Counted from the first letter of the stretch, positions 9,240 through 16,181 are shown. The stretch: DNA of 64,000 nucleotides from Halorientalis sp. LT38 (GCF_037031225.1 NZ_JAYEZN010000001.1:1674001-1738000); one strand, 5' to 3'. The notes: a model not told the origin generated them from the letters alone. A program made the numbers and translations.

Positions 9240-9548
9240 ATGCAGCAGGCACGCGTTAGGCTCGCAGGCACGAGTCCCGAGGACCTGGACGACATCTGCG
9301 ACGACGTCCGCGAGATCGCGGACAAGACCGGCGTGAAGTTGAGCGGCCCGGTGCCGCTGCCGACGAAGACGCTGGAAGTGCCCTCGCGGAAGTCCCCCGA
9401 CGGAGAGGGGACGGCCACGTGGGAACACTGGGAGATGCGCGTCCACAAGCGGCTGATCGACATCGACGCCGACGAACGCGCGCTGCGGCAGCTGATGCGG
9501 ATTCAGGTGCCCAACGACGTGTCCATCGAGATCGTCCTCGAGGACTGA
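9240..9548 (+). CDS. rpsJ: 30S ribosomal protein S10
   Basis: 102 residues, the normal archaeal S10 length. The sequence [20 protein letters not shown] leads into [25 protein letters not shown], the signature loop of S10, and the [29 protein letters not shown]-terminus. S10 sits in the head of the small subunit; in bacteria it doubles as an antitermination factor (NusE). It starts three bases after the EF-1 alpha stop and is almost certainly cotranscribed with it. This tuf-rpsJ pairing is conserved across archaea. The tRNA-Ala gene follows 117 bases downstream with its own TATA-like element. Confidence 0.97.
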   Translation: MQQARVRLAGTSPEDLDDICDDVREIADKTGVKLSGPVPLPTKTLEVPSRKSPDGEGTATWEHWEMRVHKRLIDIDADERALRQLMRIQVPNDVSIEIVLED

Positions 9549-9630
9549 GCGAGCGCCGGTACGCACCGGCCTCGTGGGGATTCCCCCCGTCTCACGCGCG
9601 AGGCACTCGCGCTTTCGGGGTCCGAACGGA

Positions 9631-9640
9631 AGCTATAACG
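9631..9640 (+). promoter_or_regulatory. TATA-like element of tRNA-Ala
   Basis: The string agctataacg lies 26-35 bases before the first base of tRNA-Ala. It resembles the element before the ACT-hom operon (cttataacgg). The spacing is right for a start a few bases upstream of the mature tRNA 5' end. Confidence 0.5.
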
Positions 9641-9665
9641 GCGTCGATACGCAATCACCGACTGC

Positions 9666-9737
9666 GGGCTCGTAGATCAGCGGTAGATCGCTTCCTTCGC
9701 AAGGAAGAGGCCCTGGGTTCAAATCCCAGCGAGTCCA
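9666..9737 (+). tRNA. tRNA-Ala (anticodon CGC)
   Basis: A 72-base cloverleaf. The acceptor stem gggctcg/cgagtcc has the G3-U70 wobble that identifies alanine tRNA. The D stem is gatc/gatc with loop agcggta. The anticodon stem cttcc/ggaag has loop ttcgcaa, giving anticodon CGC. The variable loop is aggcc, and the T stem ctggg/cccag has loop ttcaaat. The discriminator base is A, and CCA is not encoded. No intron is present. The 3' end borders the structured repeat copy B and then the accessory island. Confidence 0.96.
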
Positions 9738-9739
9738 CT

Positions 9740-9867
9740 CCACCTTTTTCTTCGTCGGGTCGCGCTTCGCGCGACCACTCCTCGAAAAACGTGGGCGAAA
9801 AAAGGCCGAGTCCTCACTCCGTTCGGACTCGGTGAACCGCGCTCGCTTCGCTCGCGCGGATGCTTGC
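9740..9867 (+). repeat. Intergenic structured repeat, copy B (after tRNA-Ala)
   Basis: This is the second copy of the element at 5747-5870, starting two bases after tRNA-Ala. Conserved blocks match copy A almost base for base, including the T-run and the ctcctcgaaaaacgtgggcg block. The variable parts still form hairpins: gtcgcgc/gcgcgac, ccgagtcc/ggactcgg and ccgcgc/gcgcgg. Copy A has different bases at these stems, so pairing rather than sequence is kept. The left T-run probably terminates the tRNA transcript. Confidence 0.75.
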
Positions 9868-9880
9868 TCAATTTAGCAAA

Positions 9881-11218
9881 TCACAGTAGTTTTTTCAATT
9901 CCTGTGCGTCGCTCATGAGTTGCTGTTGAGATTCGTCAGGAGCCCTCTCGTTATCATCGAAATTTTCTGGTGATACCGCCTTTTGCATTGCCCGAAGCCG
10001 CCGCGATAGCTCACCGGAAGTAGCATCGACGAGCTGGTCATCAGGCCACGAGTGAACCTCGATATTCCCGTACCGGTTAGCCTGCTGTTGGACGGTATTG
10101 ATTTGCTCAACAGCGTACTCCACCCAAGCGGTCCGGTCCTCCTCGAATTCCCGAAGCTTTGTTACCACATCATCCCTTCCCACTTCTTCAGCGGCTTCTA
10201 GACACATCTCGAAATTTGCCCCACGCGGGTTGATCGGTTCATGGAAAACAACCGCTGCCCCGAGTGCGGAGAAGTGACCTAGTAGGTTGTCGATCTCGTA
10301 CTTTCCCATCCCGGGGTACGTAGGAGACATGGAGACGAAGACAGAAACGCCAGCCCGTTGGAGTTGATCGAGCGCATTCCATCGCTTCATCGGCGGTGGT
10401 GCGTTCGGTTCCATTGCCGAAACTAGTTCTGCGTCCAGCGAGGGAATCGACGAACCGACTGTCACCAGATTCCCTGCTTGTTTGAATAGATCGAGATCTC
10501 GAACTACTGCCGGACTACGGGTTAGGATTCGGACTGGAATTTCGTGTTCAATCAGTTCGTAAACACACCCCCGAGTTATCTGTGCGGCACGCCGATCCTG
10601 ATAGCAATCCGTTCCGCTCGACAGCATCACGACGCCACGACCGCGATCGGTCTGCTTTCGTTCCTCGGGGTTTCGATCTTCGAGTATCCGGTGGAGGCGT
10701 TCGGGGAGATCGTCGCGGTAGAGAAGGTAGCTTCCCCAATCTCGTTGGGCATCATCTACGTCGGCCTGCTCGTTCAGCATATCCTCCCGGTGTTCGACGG
10801 CGGGCGTGGTCGGAACGTAGCAGAACTTACAGCCGTGACGGCAGCCGGTGGCGACGTTGATTACGTGATCGCAGAGGCTCTTCTTGTGCAGTTGGGATTC
10901 ACTCATTACCGCCTTCGTTGGGTCGGTGTTTACCCGGACGCCGTTTTCTGAATCGCCGGTGGCGTCCATTGCACAATCCCAACAGAGGAGATCGCTGTCT
11001 GGATCGGAAGCAAAGCGACCGTTGATTTCATCACTACATTCAGAACAGAGGAGACCGGCCTGCCAAAGGTCGATACGCTCCCCATGCCTCCGCTCTGCTT
11101 CGCGTAATTCGTCAAGCGACGGACTTTCGTCGAAGGATTCGAGGACATGGCCCCTCTGGTTTTCGAGGGCATAGGTTCGCTCGAACCAGCTATCTCCGGT
11201 GTCCCAGGTGAGTTTCAT
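9881..11218 (-). CDS. SPL-like radical SAM protein with N-terminal zinc ribbon
   Basis: 445 residues from ATG 11218, with a TATA-like string 19-29 bases upstream. The first 100 residues hold two CxxC pairs (C58, C61, C79, C82) suggesting a zinc ribbon. The core carries GCRHGCKFCYVP, with C126, C130 and C133 in the CX3CX2C spacing that binds the radical-SAM 4Fe-4S cluster. Later blocks such as RGRGVVMLSSGTDCYQ, RILTRSPAVVRDLDL, VGSSIPSLD and FVSMSPTYP follow the spore-photoproduct-lyase-like SAM barrel pattern. A paralogue is encoded divergently at 11459. The substrate is unknown. Base composition is lower in GC than the flanking core genes, and the gene borders a tRNA, both signs of acquisition. 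Confidence 0.85.
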   Translation of the reverse strand: MKLTWDTGDSWFERTYALENQRGHVLESFDESPSLDELREAERRHGERIDLWQAGLLCSECSDEINGRFASDPDSDLLCWDCAMDATGDSENGVRVNTDPTKAVMSESQLHKKSLCDHVINVATGCRHGCKFCYVPTTPAVEHREDMLNEQADVDDAQRDWGSYLLYRDDLPERLHRILEDRNPEERKQTDRGRGVVMLSSGTDCYQDRRAAQITRGCVYELIEHEIPVRILTRSPAVVRDLDLFKQAGNLVTVGSSIPSLDAELVSAMEPNAPPPMKRWNALDQLQRAGVSVFVSMSPTYPGMGKYEIDNLLGHFSALGAAVVFHEPINPRGANFEMCLEAAEEVGRDDVVTKLREFEEDRTAWVEYAVEQINTVQQQANRYGNIEVHSWPDDQLVDATSGELSRRLRAMQKAVSPENFDDNERAPDESQQQLMSDAQELKKLL

Positions 11219-11236
11219 GGTGGGCCACTTACCTCG

Positions 11237-11247
11237 ATATTTAAAAT
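11237..11247 (-). promoter_or_regulatory. TATA-like element of the zinc-ribbon radical SAM gene
   Basis: On the minus strand the sequence reads attttaaatat, 19-29 bases before ATG 11218. This fits a leaderless or near-leaderless transcript and supports 11218 as the start over the longer frame beginning at 11341. Confidence 0.5.
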
Positions 11248-11313
11248 CCAACCCCAAAGAAGCGAGCCTACCGGACTGAAAGTAAAACACGGAGAACCAC
11301 TGTGTGTTACTCC

Positions 11314-11331
11314 TTCTGGAAATCCGGAAAC
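11314..11331. promoter_or_regulatory. Operator-like sequence resembling the 14163 palindrome
   Basis: In the 240-base divergent gap between the two radical SAM genes, ttctggaa is followed by a single a and then tccggaaac. The 14163-14183 palindrome reads ttccggaa, gt, tccggaaac at the same place. The right arm is identical, the left arm differs at one base, and the spacer is one base shorter. It may be a second, weaker site for the same regulator. The match could be chance. Confidence 0.3.
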
Positions 11332-11458
11332 GACCCGGCACGACTTATTAAACTCTGCACTGAATCCTTGGTTATGATGGACTCGATGAGACGTTTGCGC
11401 CAAAATCTCGGGACAACAAATTTGTATTTCGAACTAGATAATCGAGGTGAGATGAACA

Positions 11459-12511
11459 ATGACCCATAATCACGACGAGGTGCGAACCAGCGAGGACCCC
11501 ACAAAGGCGATCTTGAGCGAATCGGGTCTAAACAGTAAGCATCTCTGTGATTATGTGGTTAACGTCGCCACCGGCTGTCGTCACGGGTGTAAATTTTGCT
11601 ACGTACCCTCAACGCCGAACATCCGAACGCGGCCAGATATGCTTGAGGAAGAGGTTGACATAAAAAATGGGCAGAAAGAATGGGGGAATTATGTGCTCTA
11701 CCGTGACGGCCTGGGTGAGAGATTAGATAATCATCTAGATAGAAAAAGAAGCTGGAATAAAACTCCCCGTGGCCGTGGTGTAGTTGGCGTTTCATTCTCA
11801 ACAGATTGCTACATGGATGGCAGGGCTGGCAATATTACGCGTAATGTCGTTGACGCGCTAACTAACCATGAAAGGTATACTCGCGTTCTCACAAGAAATC
11901 CTATTCTTGCACTCCAAGACGCTGATGTTTTTGTTGATGGTGGAAATCACGTTACAATCGGATCCTCCATCCCGTGTATGGATGCTGAACAAGTACAAGC
12001 GATTGAGCCACGGGCACCCGCTCCCAAACATAGGTTGCAAGGTTTAAAGAAATTCAATGATCGGGGGGTCCAGACATTCGTTAGTATGAGTCCGACCTAT
12101 CCCACCCAAAATAAGGAAGACATCAGATACCAGCTTCTTAGAGTCTCTGAGTGTGATCCAGCAGTAGTATTTCATGAACCAATTAATCCTCGTGGTGCGA
12201 ACTTTGAGATGACTGTTGAAGCAGCCCGAGAGGCTGGACAAACGGAATTAGCAGAGGAATTAGACAATCTCCGAAACCGGGATCAATGGGTCGAATACGC
12301 TGTTAAACATCTTCGATGGGTCCAAGAAATTGGGAGGAATTTAGACCTACCTATTCACTTGTGGCCCGACAAGGAACTCATCAAATATGTCTCAGAGGAG
12401 GAAGCGACGTGGTTACAATCTTGGCGCGATCGTCAATCACCAGAAGACTTTGCTAAACGAGACACACCAAAAGGACCGGCACCTCCATATCCAGAACAGA
12501 TATCAAGCTAA
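11459..12511 (+). CDS. SPL-like radical SAM protein (short paralogue)
   Basis: 350 residues from ATG 11459, preceded by gaggtga six bases before the start, a clear Shine-Dalgarno-like site. GCRHGCKFCYVP places the cluster cysteines at C40, C44 and C47. The protein aligns along its whole length with the C-terminal 350 residues of the divergent neighbour: DPTKAILSES, GNYVLYRDGL, PRGRGVVG, STDCYMDGRAG, VTIGSSIPCMD, FVSMSPTYP and FHEPINPRGANFEM are shared or nearly so. It lacks the zinc ribbon. It is clearly AT-richer than the core genome. The tcmP-like gene follows after 100 bases on the same strand. The role is unknown; a partner of TcmP is likely from the family name and position. Confidence 0.85.
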   Translation: MTHNHDEVRTSEDPTKAILSESGLNSKHLCDYVVNVATGCRHGCKFCYVPSTPNIRTRPDMLEEEVDIKNGQKEWGNYVLYRDGLGERLDNHLDRKRSWNKTPRGRGVVGVSFSTDCYMDGRAGNITRNVVDALTNHERYTRVLTRNPILALQDADVFVDGGNHVTIGSSIPCMDAEQVQAIEPRAPAPKHRLQGLKKFNDRGVQTFVSMSPTYPTQNKEDIRYQLLRVSECDPAVVFHEPINPRGANFEMTVEAAREAGQTELAEELDNLRNRDQWVEYAVKHLRWVQEIGRNLDLPIHLWPDKELIKYVSEEEATWLQSWRDRQSPEDFAKRDTPKGPAPPYPEQISS

Positions 12512-12533
12512 ATTGATGGAAATTCCCACAGTG

Positions 12534-12563
12534 GCTCCCGAGGACTTATGTTATTACGGGAGC
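12534..12563 (+). other. Hairpin between radical SAM gene and tcmP
   Basis: The 7-base arms gctcccg (12534-12540) and cgggagc (12557-12563) flank a 16-base AT-rich loop. There is no T-run after it, so it is not an obvious terminator. It could be an RNA processing or attenuation structure that lets the two genes be expressed at different levels. Confidence 0.4.
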
Positions 12564-12611
12564 ACTTGGTAGCTACCTCGTCTACAACGGCGCTTCCCTG
12601 AATTCATTCCC

Positions 12612-13811
12612 ATGTACGAAGATAGTGACGAACGTAAATTTGGAAAAAAGGGCCAAAAAGGGAAAAAAGGCCAAACAAAGATGAAACATCGGATACTTCG
12701 TCTCTATCTGAATCCTTGGCTGAAAAAAATCAGCACAGTGAATTCAGATATATTATATGTCGACGGGTTCGCTGGACCTGGTGTTTATCCTGACGGATCT
12801 GATGGATCACCGATTATTGCGATGGAGATGGCGAACAAAATCCTATCAGAATCAGAGAGAGTGAGCAAACGGGTTGAGACTATTCGATGTGTTTTCATAG
12901 AAAAAGATTCTGAGAATTTTGCTAAGTTGGAGGAGTCAGTTGGCAGTCGAGCAAAAGAACTTGATGACCGCATTGATCCGGTTTGCATCAATGGAGAGTT
13001 TGAGGGGTGGGCAAATGATTTCATTAATGAATTTCAGGATACCTCGCCACCTCCGGGGCTTGTGTTCATAGATCCTTTCGGATATAGCAACATTCCATTT
13101 GAGCTAATATCCGACCTATATAGATTGCGCGATTGCAGTCTTGAACTCTTGATCACATTTATGGCTGGAAAGATGGCGCAGTGGATGGTAGATCAAGATC
13201 ATCAGAAGGCGATCTCAGACACATTAGGAATTGATGATTGGCAAACTGAAGTTCCACCAGATATGTCCAAAGACGAGCGTGCAGAACAATTCTCGTCTAT
13301 TTATCAAAGAGAACTACAGGAGCGTGCTGGTGCGGCCTTCACAATGCCGTTTGAGATGGTTGAAGAGACGAAGAAACAGGTTTGCTACTATTTAATCCAT
13401 GTAACGAATCACTGGGAAGGCCTCAAAGTTATGAAAGAAACAATGTTCAATGCTGGCGCAGATGATAAATTTGCATACCTAGGTCCAGACCATTCTGGTT
13501 ACGAAGATGAGCAACTCTCTTTTGCCGAGTTTGCAGAAACGGATAACTTTGAAGAGCGGATAGAAGATTTTGCTCAAGAATTATACTCAAAGTACAAAGG
13601 CACGGACATAATATTCCAGGACTTATTAGAGGATACCTTTGACGAAAATGTGTTCAAGGTAAGTCATTACCGAGAGGCTTTCAAGATACTGAAAGAAAAC
13701 GGAAAGCTAGAGGTAGAACATCGACCAAATGCAGGAGGAAATGAATCTCGTGGATTTGGACGTCCCGATAGACTGGTGTTTGTGAATATGTCTTTGGGGA
13801 ATTTCGTATAG
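12612..13811 (+). CDS. tcmP: Three-Cys-motif partner protein (TcmP-like)
   Basis: 399 residues. The N-terminus is a lysine-rich tract (KFGKKGQKGKKGQTKMKHRI) likely to touch nucleic acid, leading into the family pattern KMKHRILRLYLNPWL. A Rossmann methyltransferase-like core follows: ILYVDGFAGPG (D51 to G57, motif I), CVFIEKD (motif II) and VFIDPFGYSNIPF (D154, motif IV position). The DPFG in place of DPPY or NPPY argues against an ordinary amino-methylating enzyme. The C-terminal 100 residues look like a winged helix. TcmP proteins are named for genomic pairing with proteins carrying a three-cysteine motif; here the upstream radical SAM gene fits. Biochemical function is unknown to me. The gene is AT-rich and its 3' end overlaps the regulator ORF on the other strand. 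Confidence 0.85.
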   Translation: MYEDSDERKFGKKGQKGKKGQTKMKHRILRLYLNPWLKKISTVNSDILYVDGFAGPGVYPDGSDGSPIIAMEMANKILSESERVSKRVETIRCVFIEKDSENFAKLEESVGSRAKELDDRIDPVCINGEFEGWANDFINEFQDTSPPPGLVFIDPFGYSNIPFELISDLYRLRDCSLELLITFMAGKMAQWMVDQDHQKAISDTLGIDDWQTEVPPDMSKDERAEQFSSIYQRELQERAGAAFTMPFEMVEETKKQVCYYLIHVTNHWEGLKVMKETMFNAGADDKFAYLGPDHSGYEDEQLSFAEFAETDNFEERIEDFAQELYSKYKGTDIIFQDLLEDTFDENVFKVSHYREAFKILKENGKLEVEHRPNAGGNESRGFGRPDRLVFVNMSLGNFV

Positions 13812-14147
13812 ATTGTTTGACCTATTATCTGTCTGAATGTCTAAAGCCACAGGTGACAGTTCGCCGTCAGCACACATATGGGATTTCTCTCCAATGTCAT
13901 GGTCATAGAGGTCATGATGCTCTAGCGCCCGCTCAACCTTCTCCGTGATAGCGTACATCTTGAAGCTAACCGAAGGACCGACCCTCGCAACGTAATCTGC
14001 TCTAGCCAACGCTGCCATCCGATTGTAAGGGTAGCGGGGACTGTTCATTGTCAGCTCCACTAAACTGGGTACAGTCTGTCGTTTCCCGTCATACATCGCC
14101 TCTAGAACGTCAAAATACCAATGCGAGTGAGGCGGCCTCGATACCAC
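13707..14147 (-). CDS. Winged-helix regulator of island type, degenerate C-terminus
   Basis: 146 residues from GTG 14147. Residues 1-75 read as a winged helix: PPHSHWYFDVLEAMYDGKR, then VPSLVELTMNSPRYPYNRMAALARADYVARVGPS as the recognition unit and FKMYAITEKVERAL as the wing and last helix. Similar small regulators are common in haloarchaeal viruses and integrative elements. Beyond about residue 110 the sequence loses protein-like character and the frame runs 105 bases antisense into tcmP before a stop, so the natural stop may have been lost. A perfect palindrome lies 16 bases upstream of its start, which suggests autoregulation together with the divergent micro-ORFs. Confidence 0.6.
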   Translation of the reverse strand: MVSRPPHSHWYFDVLEAMYDGKRQTVPSLVELTMNSPRYPYNRMAALARADYVARVGPSVSFKMYAITEKVERALEHHDLYDHDIGEKSHMCADGELSPVALDIQTDNRSNNLYEIPQRHIHKHQSIGTSKSTRFISSCIWSMFYL

Positions 14148-14162
14148 AGGTAACGCACGACC

Positions 14163-14183
14163 GTTTCCGGAAGTTCCGGAAAC
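14163..14183. promoter_or_regulatory. Perfect palindromic operator candidate
   Basis: A 21-base inverted repeat with 10-base arms gtttccggaa and ttccggaaac around a single g. It lies 16 bases upstream of the regulator start (14147, minus) and 43 bases upstream of ATG 14226 (plus), overlapping the likely promoter zone of both. The size and symmetry fit a dimeric winged-helix regulator site. Confidence 0.65.
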
Positions 14184-14225
14184 ACCCCGGTTCGACCCAA
14201 ATACCTCCAAGCCCTCCGAACAGGT

Positions 14226-14270
14226 ATGCCAGAGACACAACCTCAGATCGACGGAGAGGTGAGCGACTGA
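14226..14270 (+). CDS. 14-residue ORF preceding zinc micro-protein
   Basis: ATG 14226 to TGA 14268-14270 encodes 14 residues (MPETQPQIDGEVSD). One base separates its stop from the next ATG at 14272, so the pair could be translationally coupled. The AT-rich string acccaaatacc at 14196-14206 lies about 20-30 bases upstream, fitting a leaderless promoter. It is too short to judge by composition. Confidence 0.35.
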   Translation: MPETQPQIDGEVSD

Positions 14271-14271
14271 G

Positions 14272-14367
14272 ATGCCCGAGTGCTGCCCCGAATGCGGGAA
14301 TCCCGACCTCACACCAGAGGGCGGGTGCCCGTTCTGCCATCGGTGCGGGTGGAGCGAGTGCGGCTAG
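14272..14367 (+). CDS. 31-residue zinc-finger micro-protein
   Basis: ATG 14272 to TAG 14365-14367. The peptide has two CPxCG/CxxC type knuckles (CPECG near the start and CHRCGW near the end) and eight cysteines or histidines in 31 residues, so it very likely folds around zinc. Tiny proteins of this kind, about 30-60 residues with CPxCG motifs, are a known abundant class in haloarchaea and occur in their mobile elements; some affect growth or biofilm formation. It is the last gene of the tRNA-linked island, divergent from the winged-helix regulator across the palindrome at 14163. Confidence 0.7.
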   Translation: MPECCPECGNPDLTPEGGCPFCHRCGWSECG

Positions 14368-14430
14368 CCGATCGACGCCCACACGAGAGAGGCACCGGAC
14401 TTAATTCCGTGCGCGCTCACTATTGACGGC

Positions 14431-15843
14431 ATGGCTACGGACAGTCCCCAGGAAGCGCAATCGGCCGAGGGGGACGCGACGACGGCGGAGGATGCGACGG
14501 AGGCCCCGATCGCGCCCTACCCGCCCAACTGCGGGCCGCCCACGTTGCATATCGTCCACCAGATGCGCGATCCGCTGGCGTTCGCCGAGCGGGCGCTCGC
14601 GACGCGGGACGTCGTGCGACTGCACCAGTTCGGACAGGGCGACATCTACGGCGTGGGCCACCCCGAGCACGCCAAACGAGTGCTGCTCACCGACCGCGAG
14701 AAGTTCCGCAAGTCCGCGGACTTCCGGATCGCCTTCGGCGAGGGGCTGCTAACGGTGGAGGGCGAGGAGTGGGCCCAGCAGCGGGACGTCCTCCAGCCGC
14801 TGTTCACCAGGGACAGCGTGCTGGGCTACGCCGACGGGATGGTCGAGCAGGTCCGCCGCCGGATCGACCGCTGGAACGACGGCGATCGGCTCGAACTCCA
14901 GGCGGAGTTCACCGACCTGGCGCTCGACGTCCTGTTCGCGACGGTGCTGGGCCGGGAACTCGCCCTCGATGGCGACCGGGAGCTACGGGAGAGCGCCGAA
15001 CACCTCCACGGCTGGTTCAAGCCGACCTCCTACTTCCTCCCGGAGTGGGTACCGACGCCGGCCCGACGCCGGTTCCGGGCGGCCAAGGAGCGAATCCGGA
15101 CGGAGGCCGACCGGTTGCTCGACGAGGCGGCCGAGGGGGCGCCGACGGATCCGAGCGAGGCCGAGGACCTGCTCTCGCTGCTCGTGGGGTTGCGCGAGTC
15201 CGGGATGGCGGACTCGGCGATGCTCACGGACGAGCGCCTGCGCGACCAGATGGTGACCTTTCTCTTCGCCGGGCACGACACCTCGACGACGACGCTGACC
15301 TTCGCCTGCTGGGCGCTCGCGAACAACCCCGAACTCCGCGAGCGATTCCACGCGGAGGTCGACGAACTGGACGGGCCGCCGACGCTCGCGGACGTCGACG
15401 ACCTCGAGGTGACCGAACGGCTCGTCACCGAGACGCTGCGGCTCTATCCGCCGGTACACTCGCTGCCCCGCGAGCCGACGACCGACGTGGTCTTCGACGG
15501 CTACCGCATCCCGGCGAACGAACAGCTCCTGGTCGCGATCCGGCACATCCACCGCGACTCGCGCTTCTTCGACGACCCGAAAGAGTTCCGCCCCTCGCGG
15601 TGGGACGGCGACCTCCAGTCCGAGTTGCACGACTTCGCCTACGCGCCCTTCGGCGGCGGCCCGCGGATCTGCATCGGCCGGCAGTTCGCGCTCCTGGAGG
15701 CTCAGCTGGCGCTCGCGACCATCGGCCGGCAGTACGACCTCCACTGGCTCGGCGAGAACGACGCCGACGGCGAGCCGCCCGTCTCCGCGGAGATGACCCT
15801 CCGGATGGAGCCGGGCCAGGAGTTCCTCGTCACGGAGCGCTGA
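14431..15843 (+). CDS. Cytochrome P450
   Basis: 470 residues from ATG 14431, a soluble class P450 of ordinary length with no signal or anchor segment. The heme loop FAYAPFGGGPRICIGRQFA places the thiolate ligand at Cys414. The I-helix oxygen-activation motif is FLFAGHDTSTTTL, the K-helix ExxR is ETLRLYPP, and the PERF-like region is FRPSRWDGD. It resembles the haloarchaeal/bacterial group near CYP197/CYP102-like fatty-acid or terpene hydroxylases, but the substrate cannot be read from sequence. No ferredoxin or reductase gene is adjacent. The convergent ASCH gene ends 27 bases downstream. GC content is back to that of the core genome, so the island ends before it. Confidence 0.95.
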   Translation: MATDSPQEAQSAEGDATTAEDATEAPIAPYPPNCGPPTLHIVHQMRDPLAFAERALATRDVVRLHQFGQGDIYGVGHPEHAKRVLLTDREKFRKSADFRIAFGEGLLTVEGEEWAQQRDVLQPLFTRDSVLGYADGMVEQVRRRIDRWNDGDRLELQAEFTDLALDVLFATVLGRELALDGDRELRESAEHLHGWFKPTSYFLPEWVPTPARRRFRAAKERIRTEADRLLDEAAEGAPTDPSEAEDLLSLLVGLRESGMADSAMLTDERLRDQMVTFLFAGHDTSTTTLTFACWALANNPELRERFHAEVDELDGPPTLADVDDLEVTERLVTETLRLYPPVHSLPREPTTDVVFDGYRIPANEQLLVAIRHIHRDSRFFDDPKEFRPSRWDGDLQSELHDFAYAPFGGGPRICIGRQFALLEAQLALATIGRQYDLHWLGENDADGEPPVSAEMTLRMEPGQEFLVTER

Positions 15844-15869
15844 GTACCGCCGCGACGGTCGCCGGAGCG

Positions 15870-16181
15870 CTATCGCTTCTCGAACCGGTGCAAGACGACC
15901 TCGCTGTCGTCGTCCCACTCGAAGTGGTCGTGGACGCGGTCGAGCATCTCGCGGTACTGTTCCAGGTCGCGGGCGCCTTCGGCCCGGGCGTCCTCGTCGG
16001 TCAGGTCGCCGAGGGTGCGGTCCTCGACGGCGACGACCTCGAACGTGGCGTCGTCGACGACAAGGGTGTCGCCCTCGTCGGCGTACCGGTGGCCGCGGTG
16101 GATCTGGGTGACCTCGCCCGCCTTGGCCTGGTCGCGCATCCGTTCGCTCGGCAGCAGGGTGTCGGGATCGAGTTCGGACAC
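15870..16181 (-). CDS. ASCH-domain protein
   Basis: 103 residues from GTG 16181 (an in-frame ATG at 16208 would add nine residues). The sequence has the ASCH/PUA-like pattern: LLPSERMRDQAKAGEVTQIHRGHRYADEGDTLVVDDATFEVVAVEDRTLGDLTDEDARAEG, with the GD turn and the strand-helix TLGDLTDEDARAEG typical of the fold. ASCH domains bind RNA and some act on nucleosides or as coactivators. The protein is small, acidic and cytosolic. It lies between the P450 (convergent) and the ABC exporter operon (same strand, 41 bases from the permease stop), so cotranscription with the exporter is possible. Confidence 0.75.
   Translation of the reverse strand: MSELDPDTLLPSERMRDQAKAGEVTQIHRGHRYADEGDTLVVDDATFEVVAVEDRTLGDLTDEDARAEGARDLEQYREMLDRVHDHFEWDDDSEVVLHRFEKR

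Noticed and set aside
9881-11341. Longer start at 11341 for the zinc-ribbon radical SAM gene
   Set aside because: The 41 extra residues would be translated from the promoter; the TATA-like element at 11237-11247 supports ATG 11218.
13707-14312. Longer start at 14312 for the winged-helix gene
   Set aside because: The 55 extra residues run antisense through the palindrome and the micro-ORFs and show no conserved pattern; GTG 14147 gives the typical N-terminus.
13812-14430. Duplicate of the tRNA-Ala 3' end as right attachment site of the island
   Set aside because: I looked for ctgggttcaaatcccag and the final cgagtcca near the island's right edge and found no copy. Integration into the tRNA therefore remains unproven.
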